From Hyalangium ruber (GTDB lineage Bacteria > Myxococcota > Myxococcia > Myxococcales > Myxococcaceae): a stretch of 64,000 nucleotides of DNA. How positions within the stretch are numbered: position 1 is the first letter of the stretch; the number at the start of each line of letters is the position of its first letter. A program made the translations under genes and the position numbers. The notes under the pieces were generated by a model. It saw only the letters and a program-made list of their open reading frames with translations, did no database searches and was not told the origin of the DNA. The stretch is from contig NZ_JAXIVS010000002.1 in assembly GCF_034259325.1 (NCBI RefSeq), positions 620,001 to 684,000 of the forward strand. The letters run 5' to 3'. This document shows positions 8,340 through 16,148 of this stretch, in pieces.

Positions 8340-9602
8340 ATGAAGAAGCCCGTCGGAATCGAAGCCCTGGCCATCGCCGTCCCCCGCCGTTACGTGGACC
8401 TCGCGGAGCTCGCTCGCGCGCGCGGAGTGGACCCGGCCAAGTACACCTCGGGCCTCGGAGCGCGGGAGATGGCGGTGTACGACCCGGGCGAGGACACGGT
8501 GGCGCTGGCGGCCTCGGCGGTCTCGCGGCTGCTGCGTACGCACCAGGTGGACGCCTCGCGCATCGGCATGCTGGTGGTGGGCACCGAGACGGGCGTGGAC
8601 CACTCCAAGCCGGTGGCCTCGCACGTCCAGGGCTTGCTGAAGCTGCCGCGCACCATGCGCGTGTATGACACCCAGCACGCCTGCTATGGCGGCACGGCGG
8701 GGCTCATGGCGGCGGCGGAGTGGATTGCCTCGGGAGCGGCGGCCGGGCGCAGCGCGGTGGTGGTGTGCTCGGACATCGCCCGCTACGGGCTGAACACGGC
8801 GGGCGAGCCCACGCAGGGCGCGGGCGCGGTGGCGCTGCTGGTGAGCGAGCAGCCGGACCTGCTGGCGCTGGACGTGGGGCTCAACGGCTCGTGCAGCATG
8901 GACGTGTACGACTTCTGGCGTCCGCTGGGCCGGCGCGAGGCGGTGGTGGACGGGCACTACTCCATCCAGTGCTACCTGGAGGCGCTCTCGGGGGCCTACC
9001 GAGGCTGGCGTGAGCGGGCGCTGGCGCACGAGGTGGTGCGCTGGGGCTCCACGACTCCGGGAGAGCAGCTGGCGCGAATCCTCTACCACGTGCCTTTCTG
9101 CAAGATGGCGCGCAAGGCGCATACCCAGCTGCGGCTGTGTGACTTGGAGGACGCGCCCAACGCGGCCACCACGACGGCCGAGGCGCGCGAGGAGCTGGCC
9201 AAGTCGAGCGCCAGCTACGAGGCGCAGGTGGCCTCCTCGCTGAGCCTCAACGCGCGCGTGGGCAATGTGTACACCGCCTCGCTGTACCTGGCGCTGGCAG
9301 GGCTGCTGCACGCCGAGAGCAGCGCACTGGCCGGGCAGCGGCTGGGCCTGCTGTCCTACGGCAGTGGCTGCGCCTCGGAGTTCTTCTCCGGCGTGGTGGG
9401 AGCGCAGGCGGCCCAGCGCATGGCGCGCACGGACGTGGAGGCGGTGATGGCGCGGCGCGAGCGCGTGTCCGTGGAGGAGTACGAGCGCCTCATGAAGCTG
9501 CCGGGAGATGCGCCGGAGGCGCTGGCCCCCGCGCCGGGAGAGTTCCGCCTGGCGGAGATTCGGGACCACAAGCGCCGCTACGTCGAGGGTGCCGAGAGCT
9601 GA
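8340..9602 (+). CDS. mvaS: Hydroxymethylglutaryl-CoA synthase
   Basis: The 420-residue protein is an HMG-CoA synthase, which condenses acetyl-CoA with acetoacetyl-CoA to give HMG-CoA at the head of the mevalonate pathway. The catalytic triad is visible: Glu83 in VGTETGVD, the acyl-accepting Cys115 in TQHACYGGTAG, and His250 in YHVPFCKMARKA. The C-terminal SYGSGCASEFFSG is also a family signature. Myxobacteria make isoprenoids through mevalonate and also use such an enzyme for an alternative route to isovaleryl-CoA. No aibABC genes are adjacent here, so the general mevalonate role is more likely. Polyketide beta-branching synthases are related, but no PKS genes are nearby. Confidence 0.9.
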   Translation: MKKPVGIEALAIAVPRRYVDLAELARARGVDPAKYTSGLGAREMAVYDPGEDTVALAASAVSRLLRTHQVDASRIGMLVVGTETGVDHSKPVASHVQGLLKLPRTMRVYDTQHACYGGTAGLMAAAEWIASGAAAGRSAVVVCSDIARYGLNTAGEPTQGAGAVALLVSEQPDLLALDVGLNGSCSMDVYDFWRPLGRREAVVDGHYSIQCYLEALSGAYRGWRERALAHEVVRWGSTTPGEQLARILYHVPFCKMARKAHTQLRLCDLEDAPNAATTTAEAREELAKSSASYEAQVASSLSLNARVGNVYTASLYLALAGLLHAESSALAGQRLGLLSYGSGCASEFFSGVVGAQAAQRMARTDVEAVMARRERVSVEEYERLMKLPGDAPEALAPAPGEFRLAEIRDHKRRYVEGAES

Positions 9603-9658
9603 ACTCATCCCAGCGGGCAATGCTCCGCGCGCGATGACTTCCGCTAGGCTCGGTGGCC

Positions 9659-12600
9659 ATGACGCCGACCCTGGACGAGAGAGCCTTCATCGCGCGTGTC
9701 GAAGCCTCGGAGCCGGATCAGTTCGCCGCCTTGCTCTATCGTCCCAGTCGAGACGAGGAGCGCGCACTCCGGTCGTATTTCGGTGACGAGCGCTTCGAGC
9801 GGCTGCACACCCTGGCCGTGCGCCGCTCGGGAACCCGGCGCGGGTTCCGAGGCGCGCAGGGCAACGTCGTCGTCCTGCCCGGCATCATGGGCAGCGAGCT
9901 GTCCGAGTACTCAGGCACCCACGCGAGCCGCATCTGGGTCAACCCCCTGGGGCTGGTGGGGGGCCGCATCGGCCGCCTGCGCCTGGACTCCGAGGGCCGC
10001 CCGGAGTTCGACGTGCGCCCCTCGGGCGTGGTGAAGCTCTTCTATGGAGAGCTGATCCTCGCGCTGTCCGAGCGCTGGAACGTGCAGACGTTCTGGTACG
10101 ACTGGCGCAGGGACTTGAGGGACTCGGCCGCGGCGCTGGAGGAGCGGCTGCGGGCCTGGTTCCCCGAGGACGCGCCCGTCCACCTGGTCTGCCACTCGAT
10201 GGGAGGGCTGGTGGCGCGCACCTTCATCCAGGCCTACCCGCAGCGCTGGCGGACGATGTTGGACCGGGACCCGAGCCAGCCCGGAGCGCAGGGAGGCCGG
10301 CTCATCATGATGGGCACGCCGAACCACGGCTCGTTCGCCGCGCTGCAGGTCATCACCGGCCTGGAGTCGCTGGTGCGCTGGCTGTCGCGGCTGGACCTGA
10401 AGCACTCGCACGTGGAGCTGCTGTCGGTGCTCAACACCTTCGTGGGCACCTTCCAGATGCTGCCTTCTCCGCTGGAGATGCCTCACCTGAAGGCGCTGTA
10501 CCAGGCAGCCACCTACGGGGACCTGCGCATCGCCCAAGCGCGGCTGGACCTCGCGCGCGCGCACCACGAGCGGCTGGCGGACGTGGTGGACCCGAAGCGG
10601 ATGCACTACATCGCCGGCTACAACCAGCCCACGCTGCACGGCCTCACGCGGGTGGATCAGCTCCAGTCCTCGAACGCCTATACGGTGACGCGGGCGGGAG
10701 ATGGGCGGGTGCCACACTCGCTGGGCCTGCTGAAGGACGTGGAAACCTATTTCGTGGAGGCAGGCCACGCGGCGCTGGCGCTGGACGAGCGGGTGCAGCG
10801 CGCGCTGGAGGACGTGTTGTCCAAGGGCAGCACCACCCAGCTGACGAAGACGCTCCCCCAGCTGGAGCGCGGCTCGAAGCAGGACGACCGTCGCGCGCGC
10901 GAGGAGCTGGAGCAGGAGGTCGCGCGCCAGGACCAGGAGGTGGAGCGGCTGGTGCAGCACCTCCAGGCACGGACGCTGCGGGGCACCACGCCGCCCTACC
11001 TGACGAAGGAGGAGGTGGAACTCGAGACGCTGCTGGCCGGCTCCCTGCTGGGCACGCCGGAGGCCCCCTTCTCCCAGAAGGGCCCGACGGGCGCGGTACC
11101 GCAGCGGGTGCGCGTGGAACTGCGCATCGCCCGAGGGTACATCCAGTCCTTCGAGGAGACGCCTGGGAAGGGCCAGCCCGTGGACGCGATCTCCGTGGGC
11201 CACTACCTGGGCGTGGTGCCGCAGCGAGCCGAGCGCGCGCTGGACGAGGCCATCAGCCGGGCGTTGCTGGAGCGCCAGGGCCGCACGCTGACGCGGCTGC
11301 CGGAGTCCGAGCTGCTGCTGACGCAATACTCGGAGCGAGGCGTGCTGCGAGGAGACCTGGGGCAGCCCTTCTTCGTGGACGACCCGCGCTCACCAGGGCG
11401 GCTCATCGTCCTCGCGGGCATGGGGGTGCCGGGACGCTTCGGGATGCCGGAGCTGACGGTCACCGTGCGCGAGCTGTTCTGGTCGCTCAGTCGGATGGGG
11501 AAGAAGCACCTGGCGACGGTGCTGATCGGCACGGGAGAAGGGAACCTGCAGGTGAAGGAGGCGGTGCGCGCGTGGGTGCGAGGACTGCAGCAGGTGACAG
11601 CGGGGGCCAACCGCACGTTGCTGGAGCGCATCACCTTCGTGGAGGTGGACGCCGACAAGGCCCGCCTGCTCCAGGAGGCGCTGGAGGCCGAAAAGGAGCG
11701 GCTGGCGCGAGACCCAAGGCTGGAGCTGGACTTCGTGCCGCTCTCGCCCCAAGAACTGCGCCGCAAGCTGCGGCCTCCAGCGGGCACGGAGCAGAACGAA
11801 CCACCACCGGCCGAGCGCAACCCGGTGCCTACGCGGGTGACGCTGGCGCTGGCCAACAAGATCTACCGCTTCGGCGCCATCACCGAGGGAGCAGCCATTC
11901 CGGAGCGGGAGGTATCGATTGATCCGCTGTTGGTGATGCAGGCCAACGACGAGCTGGCGGCGGAGCGAACGACGGCCAAACAGCTCTACCACGGCCAGTT
12001 CCTGGAGCGGCTGCTGGTGCCGCCGGACCTGCGCAAGGAGTTCTACCGGCACCGGGAGAACCCGGTGGTGCTGATGCTGGACGCATCCACGGCGCGCATC
12101 CACTGGGAGGCCATCGCGCAATCGGACGCGGAGGTGCCATCCGAGGCGATCGCGGACAACGCGGAGGCGGCGATGGAGCTCTTCCTGGGCACGAGCCGGG
12201 GGCTGACGCGGCAGCTGCGCACGACGTTCGCGCCGCCGCCGGAGCCGCCACCGCCGCCGAGGCGGGTGCTGCGGGTGCTGGTGGTAGCGGACCCGGCCGA
12301 GGACGACCACCTGCCAGGAGCGGAGCAGGAAGGCCTGGAGGTGGCGGAGCTGTTCGAGCAGTTCAACCGGGTATACACGGACGGGCCCAACCGGGTGGAG
12401 GTGGTGAAGCTGTTTGGTCCGCACGACGCGACGCGGACGAACGTGCTGCGCCACCTGTTGATGCGGACCGAGCCGTACGACGTGCTGCACTTCGCGGGGC
12501 ACTGCGTCTACGAGGAGAAGGATCCAAGCGCGTCAGGCTGGGTGTTCAGCCGAGCCGAGCGGCTGACGGCGAACGAGCTGAAGAGACTGGACCGGGTGCC

Positions 12601-13057
12601 CTCCTTCGTCTTCTCCAACGCGTGCGAGTCGGGGAAGACGCCGGACCGGGCGGACCTGCGCTCGGTGGGGTTGGCGCCGACGTTCGCGGAGTCCTTCTTC
12701 GAGCGAGGGGTATCCAACTTCGTCTGCACGGCGTGGCCGGTGGAGGACCACGCGGCAAGGCAGTTCGCGCTCACGCTCTACGCGGGGTTGCTGGGCCTGG
12801 CGTACCGGAACGGCCAGTACGTCCGAGGCCCGGTGCTGCCGATGCACGAGGCGATGATGCAAGCGCGGCGGGACATCGCGACCTCCTCGGCGGGGACGCG
12901 GACGTGGGCGGCGTACCAGCACTACGGCAACCCGTTCCTGCGCCTCTTCGAGCCCGCCGGCTTCCAGGAGGAACCCAAGCCCACCCGGCCCGCCCGCGCG
13001 AAGAAGACACCAGCCCGAACGACACGCCAGCGGCGGGGACAACGGACACGCAGCTGA
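9659..13057 (+). CDS. Fusion protein: LCAT-like alpha/beta-hydrolase (lipase) + middle domain + C-terminal CHAT caspase-like protease
   Basis: The 1132-residue protein joins two hydrolases. The N-terminal ~400 residues resemble lecithin:cholesterol acyltransferase/lipases: VVVLPGIMGSELSE (oxyanion strand), the FWYDWRRDL segment, and the nucleophile elbow VCHSMGGLVA with Ser180; a late GDGRVPHSLG segment may hold the acid. After a charged coiled-coil stretch (about residues 400-445) comes a middle alpha/beta domain (VGHYLGVVPQRAERALDEAI ... LIVLAGMGVPG) of no named family. The C-terminal ~180 residues form a CHAT domain, a caspase-like peptidase, with His948 in HFAGHC and Cys989 in SNACES. A Lys/Arg-rich tail ends the protein. 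There is no signal peptide, so it is cytosolic. CHAT proteases act in bacterial immune and cell-death systems; a fused lipase suggests a membrane-directed effector. The start could also be a GTG six bases upstream. Base composition is native. Confidence 0.85.
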   Translation: MTPTLDERAFIARVEASEPDQFAALLYRPSRDEERALRSYFGDERFERLHTLAVRRSGTRRGFRGAQGNVVVLPGIMGSELSEYSGTHASRIWVNPLGLVGGRIGRLRLDSEGRPEFDVRPSGVVKLFYGELILALSERWNVQTFWYDWRRDLRDSAAALEERLRAWFPEDAPVHLVCHSMGGLVARTFIQAYPQRWRTMLDRDPSQPGAQGGRLIMMGTPNHGSFAALQVITGLESLVRWLSRLDLKHSHVELLSVLNTFVGTFQMLPSPLEMPHLKALYQAATYGDLRIAQARLDLARAHHERLADVVDPKRMHYIAGYNQPTLHGLTRVDQLQSSNAYTVTRAGDGRVPHSLGLLKDVETYFVEAGHAALALDERVQRALEDVLSKGSTTQLTKTLPQLERGSKQDDRRAREELEQEVARQDQEVERLVQHLQARTLRGTTPPYLTKEEVELETLLAGSLLGTPEAPFSQKGPTGAVPQRVRVELRIARGYIQSFEETPGKGQPVDAISVGHYLGVVPQRAERALDEAISRALLERQGRTLTRLPESELLLTQYSERGVLRGDLGQPFFVDDPRSPGRLIVLAGMGVPGRFGMPELTVTVRELFWSLSRMGKKHLATVLIGTGEGNLQVKEAVRAWVRGLQQVTAGANRTLLERITFVEVDADKARLLQEALEAEKERLARDPRLELDFVPLSPQELRRKLRPPAGTEQNEPPPAERNPVPTRVTLALANKIYRFGAITEGAAIPEREVSIDPLLVMQANDELAAERTTAKQLYHGQFLERLLVPPDLRKEFYRHRENPVVLMLDASTARIHWEAIAQSDAEVPSEAIADNAEAAMELFLGTSRGLTRQLRTTFAPPPEPPPPPRRVLRVLVVADPAEDDHLPGAEQEGLEVAELFEQFNRVYTDGPNRVEVVKLFGPHDATRTNVLRHLLMRTEPYDVLHFAGHCVYEEKDPSASGWVFSRAERLTANELKRLDRVPSFVFSNACESGKTPDRADLRSVGLAPTFAESFFERGVSNFVCTAWPVEDHAARQFALTLYAGLLGLAYRNGQYVRGPVLPMHEAMMQARRDIATSSAGTRTWAAYQHYGNPFLRLFEPAGFQEEPKPTRPARAKKTPARTTRQRRGQRTRS

Positions 13058-13175
13058 AGCGATGAGCCCGGGCGTTCATCTTGGTGACGAAGCTACTGAA
13101 GCACAGCTTCTCCAAGCAGTCGTTATCAGGAAGGATGGAGCGCAGGTAGTGTGCGCGTCCAGTCGCGGGGTTCCG

Positions 13176-14825
13176 ATGAACGAGACGAAGTCCTCCAGGC
13201 CTACGGTCACACGGCGCCCGGTTGCGCAGTCCTACATGGTAGACTCCCTGTTGGACCGCGTCGTCCAAGGGCAAGTTCGCGTCCCCCCCTTTCAGCGAGC
13301 ATTGAAGTGGGATGCGGCAGACGTTCGGAAGCTGCTCGACAGTGTGTGGCGAGGATTTCCCATCGGGACGCTGCTGCTTTGGAAACGCACCACGCCAGCA
13401 GAGGCCCAGACTCTCCAACTCGGGCCTGTGCGGATTGATGCACCGCAATCCGCTGAGGCCTTGTGGGTTGTGGATGGGCAGCAGCGCCTGACAGCGCTGA
13501 CCGGCACCCTTCTTCACCCTCCTCCAGACTACGGCTTGCCTCCGGATGACTTCGAGTTCTACTTCGACCTTGAAAAGGAAGCTTTCGTCCGACGTGCCAT
13601 CCGCAACAAACCTCTGCCGAACTGGCTTCCTATGTGGGAAGTCCTCGACTCAGCGCGTCTGCTCAAGTGGCTGCGAGCCCATGGAAACGCACTGAATGAA
13701 GAAACCGAAGCCCGTGCCATCGAGCTCGGGAAGTCTTTTCGCGAGTATCAAGTCCCAGGCATCGTCGTGGAGAGTGACAGCGACGAGGTTCTCCGCGAAA
13801 TCTTCGCGCGAACCAACAGCGCGGGCCGGCCGCTCACGCAGGATGACATCTTCCACGCATTGTACGCAGCACGGCCCGGAGAAACTCCGAAGGGACTGGA
13901 CGAAATGGCCGCAGCTCTCGCGGACCTTCGATTCGGCGACGCACGTGAACTTCCGCTAAGACAAACAGTGCTTGTTGTGCAGGGTGTCGATCCGACAAGG
14001 CCGGTGAAGGAACTCTCCCTTGATAAAGACAGCCTGCGTGGCGCAATGGCCAAGGCTACTCAGGCCCTACGTCGAACCATCATCTTCCTAAAAAAGGACG
14101 CTCGAATTCCTCATGTGCGATTGCTGCCTTACAGCTTCTTGGTAGTTCCTCTCGTGCGGTTCTTCGATTGGTTTCCTCAGCCTAGGCCCCGTTCCAGGGA
14201 CTTGCTTGCACGATGGCTTTGGCGAACCTCTGCAGCGGGGACCCTGCGTGGTGGAGCGCCGCCGCTCCGCGCCGCTGTGCGCGCGATCGTCCAGGACAAC
14301 GAAGAGAAAAGTGTGCAAGCACTGCTCACCCTTGTAAGTCACGAGAAGCCTTCCTTCTCGATCAGCACGCGCTTCGATCCCAGGACAGCAGAGAGCCGTA
14401 TGGCCGCACTTGCTCTGCTCGCCCAAGATCCTGTGGATCTTGATCAGGGAACTCCCCTGGATATCGAGACGCTCCTTCTGGATCAGGGGCCTTCACTTTT
14501 CGCACGCGTCTTCCTGCAAAGCCCCTTGGGAATGAAGATAGAACCCGGCGCGCTCGCCAACAGGTTTGTGTACCGAGGGACAGAGGGTGTCCCTCTGCAG
14601 AAACTTCTCCAAGTGCTTGCCCAGTCGCACTCAGAACGTCTTTCAGGGCACATCGTGCCCGAGCATGCGAGAGTTGCATTGGCCAGGGGGGATTGGAAAG
14701 GTTTCTTCGCGCATCGAACGGAAGCTCTCGCGCGCCATGTCGAAATCTACGTATCCAAACGCGCCCGGTGGGGGGAAACGGATCGACCGTCCCTAGCGGC
14801 CTTAATTGCCGAGGCGAACGAATGA
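13176..14825 (+). CDS. DUF262 (ParB/GmrS-like) protein
   Basis: From the ATG at 13176 the product has 549 residues. The N-terminal half is a DUF262 domain: VPPFQRALKWD, RGFPIGTLLLWK, the hallmark VVDGQQRLTALTG (Asp100) and IFARTNSAGRPLTQDDIFHAL. DUF262 has a ParB/sulfiredoxin-like fold and, in GmrS, SspE and BrxU, hydrolyses or senses nucleotides to drive cutting of modified DNA. Those proteins usually also carry a DUF1524 HNH nuclease; I see no HNH motif in the C-terminal half here, which instead ends in the helical tail common to DUF262-only proteins (GHIVPEHARVALARGDW). The gene has visibly lower GC than its neighbours: a hand count gives 53% for 14041-14100 against 72% for 12841-12900. 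Its stop overlaps the start of the HipA-like gene by four bases (ATGA), so the two are translated as a unit. Confidence 0.85.
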   Translation: MNETKSSRPTVTRRPVAQSYMVDSLLDRVVQGQVRVPPFQRALKWDAADVRKLLDSVWRGFPIGTLLLWKRTTPAEAQTLQLGPVRIDAPQSAEALWVVDGQQRLTALTGTLLHPPPDYGLPPDDFEFYFDLEKEAFVRRAIRNKPLPNWLPMWEVLDSARLLKWLRAHGNALNEETEARAIELGKSFREYQVPGIVVESDSDEVLREIFARTNSAGRPLTQDDIFHALYAARPGETPKGLDEMAAALADLRFGDARELPLRQTVLVVQGVDPTRPVKELSLDKDSLRGAMAKATQALRRTIIFLKKDARIPHVRLLPYSFLVVPLVRFFDWFPQPRPRSRDLLARWLWRTSAAGTLRGGAPPLRAAVRAIVQDNEEKSVQALLTLVSHEKPSFSISTRFDPRTAESRMAALALLAQDPVDLDQGTPLDIETLLLDQGPSLFARVFLQSPLGMKIEPGALANRFVYRGTEGVPLQKLLQVLAQSHSERLSGHIVPEHARVALARGDWKGFFAHRTEALARHVEIYVSKRARWGETDRPSLAALIAEANE

Positions 14826-16045
14826 GCAAGGAGCAGACTCTCGACGTCTTCCTGAACGAGTTGCTCGTGGGAGAGCTTCGCGAGGAGCAGAACGGGAGGA
14901 CAGCCTTTCGGTTCACGGCCGAGTACCTGGAGCAGAGCCCTCGTCCCGTAATGAGCCAGTCTTTCTTAGACGATCCAGGAGCAACGTATGCGGGCAAGCT
15001 CTATGCCCTGCCAAGTTTCTTCTCAAACCTACTCCCAGACCCGGATGGTCACCTACGTGGGTTGATCGCACATCAACTGGGCGTGAAGCGCCACCATGAG
15101 TTTGCGTTGATTTCCGCCTTGGGAGAAGATCTACCCGGCGCGGTCGTCCTCCGTGCGCGCCAGCCCCTGATGCATTCTGCCGCGGAAGAAGTCGAGCCCG
15201 CGCGCCCCAGAGAGCAGGGAGTAATGCGTTTCTCGCTGGCAGGGGCCCAGCTCAAGTTCTCCATGGTTCGCCAAGGCAAGCGCCTCACATACCCCTCCGG
15301 TGGTCGAGGCGGTAACGTCATCGTCAAGCTGCCCGACCCAGACATTCCCTATGTTCCCGAGAATGAGTACTCGATGATGTGCTGGGCGGGTGCATGCGGC
15401 ATAGACGTGCCAGAGGTAGAACTCCTCCCGATGGAGCGAGTCGAAGGACTCCCACCAAGCGTGGCACGAACGTCAGGCTACGCCTATGTCATCCAGCGCT
15501 TCGATCGGCCTAAAGAAGGTGGACGTATCCACATCGAAGACATGGCGCAGGTCTTCGATCTACCGCCGGAGAAGAAAGATGAGGAGCGGCATTACCAGCA
15601 CATCGGGCGACTGCTGGTTACCCTCCCTGACCTCCATGGCTTCGAGCAGTTCGTGCGACGACTTGTCTTCATGATGGCCAGCGGTAACTCGGACGCTCAC
15701 TTGAAGAATTGGTCACTCGTTTACCCGGACGGAGTACACGCACAGCTTTCTCCAGCATACGATCTCGTCTCGACCCAAGTTTATGAGCGATTCCGCTCGG
15801 CAAGGTTCTCTCAAAAACTGGTCCGCATCCGCGAATACAGGGAAGTGAATCTTCCAGCCTTCCGACACTTCGCTGAAAAGAGCGGCGCCTCCCCCGACGA
15901 GGTCGAACGTATCGTCCTAGAGATGGTAGACCGCATACGCGATGAGTGGAGGACGTTGAGAACAGACCTACCGATGCCAGACTCCTTCAAGGCTGCCATC
16001 GAGGACCACTGGAAGGAAGTGCCGCTTCTCAGCACAAGGTCCTGA
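14822..16045 (+). CDS. hipA: HipA-like Ser/Thr kinase, without an adjacent HipB
   Basis: The 407-residue product starts at the ATG inside the stop of the DUF262 gene. It has the N-terminal couple_hipA region (LDVFLNELLVGELREEQNG), the family segment FSLAGAQLKFSM, the catalytic loop SGNSDAHLKNWSLVY (Asp in SDAH as catalytic base) and the metal-binding YDLVS. Active HipA phosphorylates a translation factor, classically glutamyl-tRNA synthetase, causing growth arrest, and is restrained by the DNA-binding antitoxin HipB encoded just upstream. No HTH antitoxin gene is present upstream or downstream; the partner position is taken by the DUF262 gene. The gene shares the lower GC of that partner, suggesting joint transfer. 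It could be a toxin, a defence effector or a regulatory kinase. Confidence 0.85.
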   Translation: MSKEQTLDVFLNELLVGELREEQNGRTAFRFTAEYLEQSPRPVMSQSFLDDPGATYAGKLYALPSFFSNLLPDPDGHLRGLIAHQLGVKRHHEFALISALGEDLPGAVVLRARQPLMHSAAEEVEPARPREQGVMRFSLAGAQLKFSMVRQGKRLTYPSGGRGGNVIVKLPDPDIPYVPENEYSMMCWAGACGIDVPEVELLPMERVEGLPPSVARTSGYAYVIQRFDRPKEGGRIHIEDMAQVFDLPPEKKDEERHYQHIGRLLVTLPDLHGFEQFVRRLVFMMASGNSDAHLKNWSLVYPDGVHAQLSPAYDLVSTQVYERFRSARFSQKLVRIREYREVNLPAFRHFAEKSGASPDEVERIVLEMVDRIRDEWRTLRTDLPMPDSFKAAIEDHWKEVPLLSTRS

Positions 16046-16148
16046 GCGACACCCGCAGCCTTACTCCCAACGTCATCATAGTCTAGCTTGGCGACTAACT
16101 CTGCTCATTGAGAGTCGTGTATGGGCACGGTACTGCTCGGACACCGCC

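Noticed and set aside
7350-9620. A 756-codon minus-strand frame across mvaS and rarD
   Set aside because: It crosses two genes in different directions with well-supported motifs and has antisense-type composition.
10914-12502. Splitting the CHAT-lipase into two genes
   Set aside because: The plus frame is continuous without stop from 9659 to 13057, and no internal start with a ribosome site coincides with a domain border.
13058-13175. Possible hipB-like antitoxin gene upstream of the DUF262-HipA pair
   Set aside because: No open frame with a helix-turn-helix fits in the 118 bases, and none is present after hipA either.
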